A stretch of DNA of 64,000 nt from Azospirillum sp. 412522 (GTDB lineage: Bacteria > Pseudomonadota > Alphaproteobacteria > Azospirillales > Azospirillaceae). The DNA lies in NCBI RefSeq assembly GCF_019805165.1, contig NZ_RWIJ01000020.1:1-64000 (forward strand). Direction: 5' to 3'. The position numbers were made by a program, and so were the translations under genes. The notes below the pieces were generated by a model. That model saw nothing but the letters and a program-made list of their open reading frames with translations, ran no database searches and was not told the DNA's origin. This document shows positions 49,298 through 58,003 of the stretch, piece after piece (positions within the stretch are counted from its first letter, which is position 1; the number at the start of each line of letters is the position of its first letter).

Positions 49298-50881
49298 TTA
49301 GGCCAAGCTTGCACGGGCGTCGTCCAGCACATCCGACGCAACCCTGCCAGAATCCAGACGCGTCCAGCCGATGGTCCCCAGATCGTAGGATTCCTGCCGT
49401 TCCACCAGCTCCGGGGTGGCGTCGGAGGCATCGCTGCGACGATTGGTCACACGCTCCACCCGCTCCGCCAGCGGCGCCTCCATCCAGAGGCCGTCGAACC
49501 GTACCCCGGCCGCCGCGGCGACCGCCTCGATCCGGCGGCGCTCGTCCGGCCGGGCGCTGACCGCATCGACCACCGCGGCATGGCCGGCGGCCAGCACCGC
49601 CGCCGCCCGCCGGTACAGCTCGCCATAGACCCGCTCCGTCATCGCCGGGGCATAGCCCTCGGCCGGCAGCCGGTCGGTGTCGGCCACTCCGCACAGCCGC
49701 TTGCGCAGCACGTCGCTGCGCAGAACCACCGCGCCGGGCGCCGGTCCCAGGCCCGGTGCGATCCCCGCCGCAAGCCGGGTCTTGCCGGTGCCGGACAGCC
49801 CGCCGACCGCGACCAGCCGCGCCGGCGCCGGCTCCAGCGCGGCAAGCGCGTGATCCAGATAGCGCCGGGCCTCCTCGGCCAGCCCTTCCCCCTTTCCGCC
49901 CAGCCGCAGCGCCGCCGCCGACACCTTGGCCCGCACCGCGGCGCGCAGCGACAGGAACAGCGGCAGCGCCGCCAGCCCGCCGTAATCGCCGGTCTCCTCC
50001 AGATAGCGGTTCAGCACCATGTTGCCCAAGGCCCGCAGCCCGCGATGGTCCAGATCCATCAGCAGGAAGGCGAGGTCGTAGAAGACGTCGGCCACCGCCA
50101 GCGCCTCGTCGAACTCGATGGCGTCGAACAGGGTCGGCTCGCCCTCCAGCAGGACGATGTTGCGCAGGTGCAGGTCGCCGTGGCCGTGGCGGACGAAACC
50201 GGCCCGCCGCCGCTCCTCCAGCAGCGGCGCCAGCCGGTCGAGCGCGCCACCGGTGCGCTCCGCCAGCCGCTCCACCGTCGCGGCGGGGAACATATCGGGC
50301 GCGGCGCGCAGATCCGCCAGATTGCCGTCGGCCACCGCCCGCATCGCCTCGACCCCGCCGCCCTCCGGCCGGGGAGCGGCCTCACGATGGAAGGCGGCGA
50401 TCCGCTCCGCCAGGCCGCGCATCAGGGCGGGGGTCAGGGCCTGCCGCTCCGCCAGGCGGTCGAACAGCGCGTCATCCGGAAAACGCGTCATCGACACCAG
50501 CCAATCGACGGCTTCGCCCGGCCCCTCATCCCCGTCCAGCCGGAGCAGCCCATCGTCCCCGCGCCGGATGGCGACCACGCCGCGATAGAGCGCCGGGGCG
50601 GTACGGCGGTTGATCGCCAGCTCCGCGACGCAGGCGGCGTGGCGCTTCTCCACCGTCGAATAATCCAGATAGGGATAACGCACCGCGCGCTTCAGCTTCA
50701 GCGCCCGGTCGCCGGCCAGGAACACCAGCGCGGCGTGGGTGTCGATCCGCTCCACGGCCTGCCCGCCATGGGCGCGCGGGTCGCCGAGGAAGGCGATCGC
50801 CTCCTGTTGGCCGGAGCCGGAACACCGGCCGGAAGACGGTTCGGCGGGATGCGCGGTCATGGCCATAGAATAACAGACCAT
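49298..50881 (-). CDS. Aminoglycoside phosphotransferase-like / P-loop kinase fusion (527 aa)
   Basis: Two enzymes in one chain. The N-terminal ~340 residues are APH/choline-kinase-like with the catalytic loop HGDLHLRNIVLLEG and the metal-binding FDAIEFDEAL. The C-terminal ~180 residues form a P-loop kinase with Walker A GGLSGTGKTRLA and a zeta-toxin/gluconate-kinase-like layout. This pairing is a known conserved fusion, annotated as bifunctional APH/ATP-binding protein, with no proven substrate. I do not infer antibiotic resistance. The starts at ATG 50881, 50866 and 50860 are alternatives. Confidence 0.85.
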   Translation of the reverse strand: MVCYSMAMTAHPAEPSSGRCSGSGQQEAIAFLGDPRAHGGQAVERIDTHAALVFLAGDRALKLKRAVRYPYLDYSTVEKRHAACVAELAINRRTAPALYRGVVAIRRGDDGLLRLDGDEGPGEAVDWLVSMTRFPDDALFDRLAERQALTPALMRGLAERIAAFHREAAPRPEGGGVEAMRAVADGNLADLRAAPDMFPAATVERLAERTGGALDRLAPLLEERRRAGFVRHGHGDLHLRNIVLLEGEPTLFDAIEFDEALAVADVFYDLAFLLMDLDHRGLRALGNMVLNRYLEETGDYGGLAALPLFLSLRAAVRAKVSAAALRLGGKGEGLAEEARRYLDHALAALEPAPARLVAVGGLSGTGKTRLAAGIAPGLGPAPGAVVLRSDVLRKRLCGVADTDRLPAEGYAPAMTERVYGELYRRAAAVLAAGHAAVVDAVSARPDERRRIEAVAAAAGVRFDGLWMEAPLAERVERVTNRRSDASDATPELVERQESYDLGTIGWTRLDSGRVASDVLDDARASLA

Positions 50882-51038
50882 GATCCCGCCCCGCTCCTGC
50901 TTTCATGGTTGAAACGCAGATGGCAATGACGACATCCTAGGGGTAGTGCCGATACACCATGGGTCAATCGCCACGCCCCTTCGTTATAGTGGCCGGACCG
51001 CATGGTCCGACCCGTCGTGTCATCGGGAGGGGGTGCCC

Positions 51039-51635
51039 GTGAACCGCCTGTTCAGACGCCAGAGGACCAGCCCGCCGGCTGTTTTCGCCGCCTGCCTGCT
51101 CGCGCTTGTCCTGGCCGGCGGTGGAGCGGCGCGGGCGGAGTCCATCGACACCGACGGCCGGTTCGGCAACTGGGCGCTGGGCGGCCTCGCCTACAGCCTG
51201 CAGCCGCCGGCGGAGAGCAACCTTACCGTCCTGAACAGCAAGGTGCGGATCGGGTCGTCGCTGGTCCCGCAGATCGAACCCTACGTCAGCATCCAGCCCT
51301 GGATCGGGCCGGGCACCGGCAGCAGCCTGACCCCGCGCGGCGCCGTGAACGGCCTGACCGGAGGGTTGAGTGGTGGCGTCCTGGTCGACGTGCCGCTCGG
51401 CTCCTTCGTCTTCACCCCCAGCGTCGGCGCCGGCACCGTGCCCACCGCCCGGCGCGAGGGCGCGCCGACCACGGAGTTCCGCTCGCAGCTGGAGCTGGGC
51501 TATGAGTTCGACAACAAGTCGCGCTTCAGCCTGGGCTACAGCCGCATCGTCAACGACGCCGCGGCGGGCGATCCGGCGGCCGGCACCAACAACGTCTTCG
51601 GCCTTTACTATCGTTTGCCTTTCGGCGGCCCTTGA
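51039..51635 (+). CDS. PagL-like outer-membrane protein, probably inactive (198 aa)
   Basis: A GTG start at 51039 follows a strong GGGAGGGGG ribosome site. A signal peptide covers ~1-33 (cleavage near ARA-ES). The mature part is an amphipathic beta pattern ending in aromatic YYRLPF, as in eight-stranded barrels of the acyloxyacyl hydrolase/PagL family. Where PagL enzymes have the His-x-Ser-Asn motif, this protein has GYSRIVND, with Arg169 and Val171 at the apparent catalytic His and Ser positions. It may be a structural or degenerate relative. Family placement is by pattern, not search. Confidence 0.65.
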   Translation: MNRLFRRQRTSPPAVFAACLLALVLAGGGAARAESIDTDGRFGNWALGGLAYSLQPPAESNLTVLNSKVRIGSSLVPQIEPYVSIQPWIGPGTGSSLTPRGAVNGLTGGLSGGVLVDVPLGSFVFTPSVGAGTVPTARREGAPTTEFRSQLELGYEFDNKSRFSLGYSRIVNDAAAGDPAAGTNNVFGLYYRLPFGGP

Positions 51636-51783
51636 CCGGCTTGCCGTCCGGCCTGCCAGGTTCAGGACATCGTGTCGCGGTTTCCGGCGCGGTGAAAACG
51701 CGCGCGACGGCAGCGTCTTAACCGCATTTTAAACATGGCTGGCTCAAGTGGATGCGGACCGAACGCTCCCTGGGGAACCCACC

Positions 51784-52347
51784 ATGGCCACCAAGCGCAA
51801 GACCGCCGCCTCCGCCGCTCCCGCAACCGCTCCTGCCGCTGTCGCCGCCACCGCGGTCGCCGCGCCGGTGTTCGAGGCGCCGGTGGAAAGTTGGGCCGAC
51901 ATCATCCTGCGCACCAACTTCGCGTCGGTGGAACAGGACAGCATCGTCCTGCTGCAGGCGGCCAGTTCCCTGCTGGAGTCGGAGTCGCCGGACAAGGTGT
52001 CCATCACGCTGGACCAGAACCTGAAGCTGTGGATCGCCATCAAGACGGTCCTGCTGAACGACGACTGCCCGGTCGAGCCGGAGGTGAAGGCCAACCTGCG
52101 CAATCTGGCGCAGTATGTGGTTTCCACCACCATGCTGGCGACCCAGGGCGCCATCGAGACGAGCAAGCTGGTCTCGCTGGCCCGCCTGAACATGAACATC
52201 GCCGAGGGCCTGCTGAGCGGCCATCGCAACCGGATGATCCAGGAGCGCGCCTACCAGATCTGGCAGGAGGAAGGCTGCCCCGAGGGCCGCGAGCAGGAGC
52301 ACTGGCTGCGCGCCGAGGCCGAGGTCTCCGGCCTGTTCAAGGTCTGA
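51784..52347 (+). CDS. FlaF-like / DUF2934 fusion protein (187 aa)
   Basis: After an Ala/Pro/Lys-rich N-terminus (1-36), residues ~55-145 follow the pattern of the alphaproteobacterial flagellin regulator FlaF: LDQNLKLWIAIKTVLL, VEPEVKANLRNLAQYVV and SLARLNMNIAEGLL align with the known L-x-x-N-x-x-LW, LP-x-x-VR and IN-x-x-IMEGL blocks. Residues ~148-181 (RMIQERAYQIWQEEGCPEGR, EHWLRAEAE) are a DUF2934 domain. The ATG at 51784 was chosen over a GTG at 51748. No flagellin gene is adjacent. The combination is unusual. Confidence 0.72.
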   Translation: MATKRKTAASAAPATAPAAVAATAVAAPVFEAPVESWADIILRTNFASVEQDSIVLLQAASSLLESESPDKVSITLDQNLKLWIAIKTVLLNDDCPVEPEVKANLRNLAQYVVSTTMLATQGAIETSKLVSLARLNMNIAEGLLSGHRNRMIQERAYQIWQEEGCPEGREQEHWLRAEAEVSGLFKV

Positions 52348-52406
52348 TCACGGTTTTCAGGCTTTCGGCAGGGTTTACGCAACACCGCCATACCGCCCCG
52401 GCATGA

Positions 52407-52438
52407 CCGCCCGCGTCGCGACACCGTGACGCGGGCGG
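52407..52438 (+). terminator. Hairpin after the FlaF-DUF2934 gene
   Basis: CCGCCCGCGTC (52407-52417) pairs perfectly with GACGCGGGCGG (52428-52438), 60 bases after the stop codon. There is no T-run, so it may be a weak or rho-assisted terminator. Confidence 0.5.
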
Positions 52439-52463
52439 CAACGCTTGGTAGGGTCGGCACACC

Positions 52464-53402
52464 GTGACAGTCCCGCCGCAAACCACCCCCAATCCGCACA
52501 GGCGAGTCGACAACACCCCCCGCGGCATCGCGTCGATGCTGCTGTCGGTGCTGTTCTTCTCGCTGATGAACGTCCTGGCGAAGCTCCTGATGGACCGCTT
52601 CCCGGTGACCGAAGTGATGTTCTTCCGCAGCCTGTTCGCGCTGATCCCGGTCTGCCTGGCGATCCATTTCGGCACCGGCTTCGCGACGACGCTGCGCACC
52701 CGCTACGCCTGGGGCCATATGGGGCGGTCGCTGATCGGGCTGACCACCATGGTCGCCATGTTCTGGTCCTTCCACCTGCTGCCGCTGGGCGACGCCATCG
52801 CGCTGAACTTCGCCGCCCCGCTGTTCCTCACCGCGCTGTCGGTGCCGCTGCTGAGCGAGAAGGTCGGCATCCACCGCTGGAGCGCCGTGCTGGTCGGTTT
52901 CGTCGGCGTGCTCATCATCGTCCGGCCCAGCGGCGACGTGCTGAACCTGGGCGCCATGATCGCGCTGTTCGGCGCGCTGACCAACGCGCTGGCGATGATC
53001 GCCATCCGCCAGTTGAGCCGGACGGAGCGGCCGGACACCATCGTCTTCTACTTCACCCTGCTGACCACCGTCCTGCTCGGCCTGTCGCTGCCCTTCTCCT
53101 GGGTGACGCCGGATCCGATGGGCTGGTTCCTGCTGCTGGTGACCGGCCTGTTCGGCGGCTGCGGCCAGCTGATGCTGACCCGCGCCTATTCGCTGGCGCC
53201 GGCCGCCGTGGTGGCGCCGCTGAACTACACCTCCCTGCTGCTGGCGGTCCTCTTCGGCTGGCTGATGTGGGGCGAGGTGCCGACCGCGACCATGGCCGCC
53301 GGCGCCGCCGTGGTGATGGCCAGCGGCCTCTACATCCTGCACCGCGAGACCCGGCGGCGGACCACCGTCACCAAGCCGCTTCCCGCCGGCGACGGCGACT
53401 GA
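52464..53402 (+). CDS. EamA/DMT-superfamily transporter (312 aa)
   Basis: Ten hydrophobic segments arranged as two five-helix EamA repeats. Recognisable segments are MLLSVLFFSLMNVLAKLLMD, the FFRSLFALIP motif, and LTRAYSLAPAAVVAPLNYTS with LLLAVLFGWLMWGEVP near the end. Members export or import small metabolites such as amino acids or S-adenosylmethionine; the substrate here is unknown. The start is a GTG at 52464; an ATG at 52536 directly before TM1 is an alternative. Confidence 0.88.
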   Translation: MTVPPQTTPNPHRRVDNTPRGIASMLLSVLFFSLMNVLAKLLMDRFPVTEVMFFRSLFALIPVCLAIHFGTGFATTLRTRYAWGHMGRSLIGLTTMVAMFWSFHLLPLGDAIALNFAAPLFLTALSVPLLSEKVGIHRWSAVLVGFVGVLIIVRPSGDVLNLGAMIALFGALTNALAMIAIRQLSRTERPDTIVFYFTLLTTVLLGLSLPFSWVTPDPMGWFLLLVTGLFGGCGQLMLTRAYSLAPAAVVAPLNYTSLLLAVLFGWLMWGEVPTATMAAGAAVVMASGLYILHRETRRRTTVTKPLPAGDGD

Positions 53403-53622
53403 CCCCCGCTTCCGCCCCGAGTTCAGGCGGCCCGAAATTTCGGCCGGGTGCCTCGCGTCATAGTTTCGCCATTCCGCGATGATGGGCTGTACCATCGACC
53501 CGGTGACGAACCTGCGGGCAAAAGCCGCGGGCGGCGCCTATATGATTGGTTCGCGCAAAGCACACCGGTCCGGCGGCAGGTCAACCGACGGACCGGCGGC
53601 CTGACGGCGCGGAGGGGGCGGC

Positions 53623-56298
53623 ATGAAGCAGAACGAGCGACGCGGCGACGCCAGACCTGAGCGGACGCGGCTTGCGGATCCGGCGGACGGCGCGACGGAG
53701 CCCCGGTTCCGCCTTGCCCAGGCGCGGGCGGCGCTGCTGTGGGAAAGGCTGGGGCCGGCGCTGTGGGCGCCGCTGTCTGTGCTGGGCGCCTTCCTGGCGT
53801 TGGCCCTGCTGAACCTGCTGATCCTGCTGCCGGGCTGGCTGCACGGGCTTGCCCTGCTGGTGCTGGCCGCCGCCTTCCTGCTGTCGCTCGTCATCGGAAT
53901 CCGGCGCTTCCGCGCCCCGGCGGAGGGAGAGGCCCGGCGCCGGCTGGAACGGGACAGCGGTCTCGCCCACCGCCCCTTGCAGACCCTGCGCGACCGCCCC
54001 GCCGGCAACGATCCCACCGCCCAGGCGCTGTGGCGCCTGCATCAGGAACGCACGCGCGCCGCCATGCGCGGCCTGCGCGTCGCCTGGCCGGGCACAGAGG
54101 TGCCGTCGCACGACCGCTACGCCCTGCGCGCCCTGGTGGTCCTGACGCTGGTGGTTGCCGGTGCCGCCGCCTGGGGCGACTGGCGCCCCCGGATCGCCGC
54201 GGCGCTGACCCCGCAGTTCGGCGGCGCCACCGCCACCGCGGCGGCGACGCTCGACCTCTGGATCAACCCGCCCGACTACACCGGCCTGCCGCCGGTCTTC
54301 CTGAAATCCGGCTCGACCGCCAAGCCCGCCGGGCAGCAGGCCACCCAGCAGGCCGCCGACCACCCCGCCGACCAGCCGGTTTCCATCCCGCAGGGCAGCC
54401 TCGTGCTGGCCCGCGTCACCGGCGGCAGCGGCACCCCCAGCCTGGAGGCCGGCGACCAGACCGGCCCGTTCGAGGCGGTGGATTCGACCAATTTCCAGGT
54501 GCAGAAGCCGGTGACCGGCGGTACCCGCATCGCCGTCACCCAGGGCGGCCGGACGCTCGGCTCCTGGCCGATCCAGGTGGTTCCCGACCGCGCGCCGATC
54601 ATTGCCCATGCCACCCCGCCGGCCGCCGGCGAGCGCGGCGCGCTGAAGCTGGACTATGCCGCCCGCGACGATTACGGCCTGACCGAGGTGAAGGCGCAAA
54701 TCCGCCGCGCACCCGATGTTCCGCCTGCTCCCGGCTCTGCCACGACCGAGCCGCCACCCAAGCCGGCAAAGGCCGAGGCCGACGCCGTACTGGAATTGCC
54801 GCTGTCGCTGCCCGGCGTCCGGCCGAAGGACGCGCACGGCACCGCCTTCCAGGATTTGACCGCCCACCCCTGGGCCGGCATGCCGGTCACGGTGCGGCTG
54901 ACCGCCACGGACGGCGCCGGCCAGACCGGCCGGTCGGAGGACGCGGCCATCATCCTGCCGGAGCGGACCTTCAACCACCCCATCGCCCGCGCCATCGTCA
55001 ACCAGCGCAAGATCCTGACCCGCAACCCGCAGGAGTCCCGCGTCCAGGTGGCGCGCGCGCTGGCCGAGATCTCCGCGCGTCCCGACAGCTACGGCAACGA
55101 CATCGTCGCCTTCCTGTCGATGCGCACCGCCATCGCCCGGCTGATGCTGGACCAGAGCGCCGAGTCCGTCCCGGCCCTCCAGCAGCTTCTGTGGGAAACC
55201 GCGCTGCGCATCGAGGACGGCGGCCTGTCGCTGGCGGAGAAGGACCTGCGCGACGCCGAGAAGCGGCTGTCCGAAGCGCTGGACAAGAACGCCTCCGACG
55301 AGGAGCTGAACCGCCTGATGGACGAGTTGCAGGCGGCGCTCGACAAGTTCATGGACGCCATGGAACAGCGGATGCTGGAGGCGATGCAGCGCGGCGAGCA
55401 GATTCCGATGGTTCCGCCGGAGATGGCGGACCGGATGACCGACCGCGGCGACCTCCAGCAGATGCTCGACCGCATGCGCGAGATGGCGCAGACGGGTTCG
55501 CGCGACGCCGCCCGCCAGATGCTGTCCCAGCTTCAGCAGATGCTGGAGAACATGCGCTCCGGCGCGATGGCGCAGATGAACCAGCAGAACGGCCAGCAGC
55601 AGCAGAACCAGTCCTGGGAGATGATGCAGCAGTTGCAGAAGCTGGCGCAGCAGCAGCAGCAGCTTCTGGACCAGAGCTTCCGCCAGTCGCAGGAGTCGAT
55701 GGACCAGCAGGGACAGCAGGGCGACCAGCCCCGCGGCCGCCAGCCCAACCAGCGCCGGAACCAGCAGGGGCAGCAGCAGAACTCCGGCAGCCCGACCATG
55801 CAGAAGCAGGCCGAACAGCAGGAGGCGCTGCGCCGCCAGCTGGGCGAGCTGATGCGGCGGATGGGCGAGCAGCAGGGCGGCGAGATCCCGCAACCGCTGG
55901 GCCGGGCCGAACGCGCCATGCGCGACGCCGCCCAGGCCTTGCAGCAGGGTTCCCCCGGCGCCGCGGTCCCGTCGCAGACCGAGGCGATGGAGCAGCTCCA
56001 GCAGGGCATGCAGGGGATGGCCGAACAGATGGCCCAGCAGATGATGATGGGTCAGGGGCCGGCGATGATGGGCACGGGCCAGCAGGGCCAGATGCCCCGC
56101 CAGGGCCGGGGCCGCGACCCGCTGGGCCGCCGTCCGTCCGGCTACGGCATGCAGGATTCCAACGACGTGAAGATCCCCGAACAGTCGGAACTTCAGCGCG
56201 CCCGCGAAATCCTCGACGAACTCCGCCGCCGCTCCGGCCAGTACGGCCGCCCGCAGGAGGAGCGCAACTACATCGACCGGTTGCTGAAGCAGTTCTGA
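53623..56298 (+). CDS. TIGR02302/DUF4175 family membrane protein (891 aa)
   Basis: Two closely spaced TM segments at ~45-92 and one near 165-185, then a long periplasmic part. The stretch LDLWINPPDYTGLPPVFLKS is the DUF4175 hallmark. The C-terminal ~350 residues are helical and extremely Gln/Met-rich (about 580-850), ending with a conserved-looking LQRAREILDELRRRSGQYGR. The family is widespread in alphaproteobacteria with no known function; a cell-envelope role is likely. It appears monocistronic and is followed by a terminator. Confidence 0.9.
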   Translation: MKQNERRGDARPERTRLADPADGATEPRFRLAQARAALLWERLGPALWAPLSVLGAFLALALLNLLILLPGWLHGLALLVLAAAFLLSLVIGIRRFRAPAEGEARRRLERDSGLAHRPLQTLRDRPAGNDPTAQALWRLHQERTRAAMRGLRVAWPGTEVPSHDRYALRALVVLTLVVAGAAAWGDWRPRIAAALTPQFGGATATAAATLDLWINPPDYTGLPPVFLKSGSTAKPAGQQATQQAADHPADQPVSIPQGSLVLARVTGGSGTPSLEAGDQTGPFEAVDSTNFQVQKPVTGGTRIAVTQGGRTLGSWPIQVVPDRAPIIAHATPPAAGERGALKLDYAARDDYGLTEVKAQIRRAPDVPPAPGSATTEPPPKPAKAEADAVLELPLSLPGVRPKDAHGTAFQDLTAHPWAGMPVTVRLTATDGAGQTGRSEDAAIILPERTFNHPIARAIVNQRKILTRNPQESRVQVARALAEISARPDSYGNDIVAFLSMRTAIARLMLDQSAESVPALQQLLWETALRIEDGGLSLAEKDLRDAEKRLSEALDKNASDEELNRLMDELQAALDKFMDAMEQRMLEAMQRGEQIPMVPPEMADRMTDRGDLQQMLDRMREMAQTGSRDAARQMLSQLQQMLENMRSGAMAQMNQQNGQQQQNQSWEMMQQLQKLAQQQQQLLDQSFRQSQESMDQQGQQGDQPRGRQPNQRRNQQGQQQNSGSPTMQKQAEQQEALRRQLGELMRRMGEQQGGEIPQPLGRAERAMRDAAQALQQGSPGAAVPSQTEAMEQLQQGMQGMAEQMAQQMMMGQGPAMMGTGQQGQMPRQGRGRDPLGRRPSGYGMQDSNDVKIPEQSELQRAREILDELRRRSGQYGRPQEERNYIDRLLKQF

Positions 56299-56316
56299 GG
56301 CTGCGCCGGAACGCAA

Positions 56317-56344
56317 AACGGGACCGGACTGCGCCGGTCCCGTT
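56317..56344. terminator. Rho-independent-type hairpin between convergent genes
   Basis: AACGGGACCGG (56317-56327) pairs perfectly with CCGGTCCCGTT (56334-56344) with a 6-base loop, 18 bases after the TIGR02302 stop. On the minus strand the stem is followed by a TTGCG stretch, so it could also serve the small gene ending at 56373. Confidence 0.7.
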
Positions 56345-56372
56345 CGGGAAATCCATCAACCCTTACCGGGTG

Positions 56373-56621
56373 TCACTCGCTGGGGCGTTCCCCGGCAGGA
56401 CGCTCGTCGTCCGGATTGTGGTTGGCGGCGTGGTCCTGCATCTGTTCGGTCTGCACGGCCTTGCTGTCCAGGCCGCGGGCATCGGAATGACGGGACTTGT
56501 CGCGGTTGGACAGCACGGCGTTGTCGCCGATGGAGCCGGCCGGCAGGTCGGTGTTGGCCCCGGTCCCGGTGCCCTTGCCCTGACCGCTGGGGCTCATGTG
56601 CTTCTTGCTGGCATTCGCCAT
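56373..56621 (-). CDS. Small hydrophilic hypothetical protein (82 aa)
   Basis: The ATG at 56621 is preceded by GGAGAAC. The protein is highly polar, probably disordered, rich in Gly/Asn/Asp/Lys (ASKKHMSPSGQGKGTGTGAN, DERPAGERPSE) without aromatic residues. Such small hydrophilins are often stress-induced, but no family is recognised. It lies downstream of the DUF4142-PRC gene on the same strand, with a 103-base gap. Confidence 0.65.
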   Translation of the reverse strand: MANASKKHMSPSGQGKGTGTGANTDLPAGSIGDNAVLSNRDKSRHSDARGLDSKAVQTEQMQDHAANHNPDDERPAGERPSE

Positions 56622-56724
56622 CGCGTGTTCTCCGTCGGTTGGCCAACCCGGCCGCCGGGAGGTGGAATCCCGGCGGCGGACGGCTGGATTTCAGAAAGCT
56701 GGATTTCGGGAAGCCGCTACCGGA

Positions 56725-57657
56725 TCACTGCTGGTTCGGCTGCGGGTTGCGCGGCTGGGCGCTGTCCAGGCTGTTGGCGGTGCCGTGGGCCGCGGTGCCG
56801 CCGTGGCGCTTGCCCAGCGAGACGGTGGTGTCGTCGTACTTGAACTCCGCCATCTGCTTGACCTGATCCTCGGTCACCTGACGGGCGACGACCCGGTCGC
56901 CGTCGGTGCGCAGCAGGTTGTAGTCGAGCGCCACATGCTTGGCGCCGATCCCCAGGACGCCGCCGCGGTTCAGGATCACCTGGGTGGCCTTGCCGGTCTG
57001 GGCGTCGAGGATGATGTCGGCGACGTCGCCCAGCTTCTTGCCGTTCTCGCCATAGACGTCCTTGCCCATCATCTTCTCGAAGCTGGTGCTCTGCTGGGCG
57101 CCGCCGCCGGCAGAGGCGACGTTCGGGCGCAGGTCGCGGACATGGCGCAGATGCTGCTCCAGCGTCGGCAGGGTCTGTTCGGCGAAGCGCCGCAGGTCGG
57201 CGTCCTTGCCGTCCTCCGCCTGCTGGCGGAACAGCGTGACGGCGGTCTGGTGGGCGTCCGTCTGGCCCTGGAGATAGGCGGCGTCGAACTGGTCGCCCTT
57301 CAGGCCGCGCAGCTTGTCCAGCTTCTGCTGATGTTCGGAATCGAGCTTGGTCGGCAGAGTCATCGACTTCTGCTGGGCCATCGCCTTCATGGCTTCGGAC
57401 GTCTTGGTGTGGTCGGACACCATCTGGCTGCCGAACTGCTTGACGCTCTGACCCTTCGCCTGATCCTGCGCCAGCTTGCCCGCCTGGATTTCGAACATGT
57501 CGCTGACCGCGGCCTTCTCGGCGAAGGTCATGTCCTGCTGCGCCATCTGGCCCTTCTCGGTCACCGTCTTGGCCGGCGCTGGCGTCTGGGCCAGCGACAG
57601 CGCGGGGGCCGTGAACAGGATCATGGCGGCGGTCGCGAGAAGATGGTGGCGTTTCAT
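56725..57657 (-). CDS. Secreted DUF4142 / PRC-barrel protein (310 aa)
   Basis: Signal peptide ~1-23 (cleavage near SLAQ). A DUF4142 four-helix domain spans ~40-165, with AVSDMFEIQAGKLAQDQA, FGSQMVSDHTKTSEAM and the C-terminal TLPTLEQHLRHVRDL. A PRC-barrel follows at ~185-265 (GKDVYGENGKKLGDVADIIL). The tail is Asn/Gln/Pro-rich. The ATG at 57657 was chosen because it starts the signal peptide. DUF4142 proteins are ferritin-like in sequence and often under EcfG control; a GGAAC-N17-GTT element lies upstream. The periplasmic function is unknown. Confidence 0.88.
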   Translation of the reverse strand: MKRHHLLATAAMILFTAPALSLAQTPAPAKTVTEKGQMAQQDMTFAEKAAVSDMFEIQAGKLAQDQAKGQSVKQFGSQMVSDHTKTSEAMKAMAQQKSMTLPTKLDSEHQQKLDKLRGLKGDQFDAAYLQGQTDAHQTAVTLFRQQAEDGKDADLRRFAEQTLPTLEQHLRHVRDLRPNVASAGGGAQQSTSFEKMMGKDVYGENGKKLGDVADIILDAQTGKATQVILNRGGVLGIGAKHVALDYNLLRTDGDRVVARQVTEDQVKQMAEFKYDDTTVSLGKRHGGTAAHGTANSLDSAQPRNPQPNQQ

Positions 57658-57754
57658 GGCGGCGGCTCCTGGAATTGCAGTGTTTTCGGTTGTCGTTTCC
57701 AGTGCTCGGCGGCCAAGGCCGTGGCCGGGCCGAAGCACCGTTCTTCGTCTTTTC

Positions 57755-57779
57755 AACCGCCGGGCGCGACGGTCGTTCC
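57755..57779 (-). promoter_or_regulatory. EcfG-type (GGAAC-N17-GTT) promoter candidate for DUF4142-PRC gene
   Basis: On the minus strand GGAAC (57779-57775) and GTT (57757-57755) lie exactly 17 bases apart, about 100 bases before the DUF4142-PRC start. It sits in the 346-base divergent gap (57658-58003), where no other element was recognised. Confidence 0.6.
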
Positions 57780-58003
57780 ATGCCGGCCAGCCGCGCATGG
57801 CGACGGGTCCGATGGCGGGTCACTCCCCTTATGGGTCCTCCGGGGTGCCGCGCTTGTGCGACGGAACGGGCAATGGAGACGCGCCGGGGGTATAGCCGAA
57901 TGAGTGCTCGGCCTAGGCCACGCGTCCGGGGCAAGAAAGGGGGCTTATGACCCGGGTATGCACTTGAACCCGGCACGCTTTTGACCCCGGTAGGGAGGCC
58001 CGC

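Noticed and set aside
49298..50881. Aminoglycoside resistance gene
   Set aside because: The APH-like domain is fused to a P-loop kinase in a conserved chromosomal family with no shown resistance activity.
55580..55800. A CAG-rich microsatellite inside the TIGR02302 gene
   Set aside because: The CAG bias encodes the Gln-rich protein segment; there is no regular repeat unit.
53739..56843. A 1034-aa frame overlapping the TIGR02302 gene
   Set aside because: It is a +2 shadow on the same strand, Arg/Pro/Gly-rich and without hydrophobic segments.
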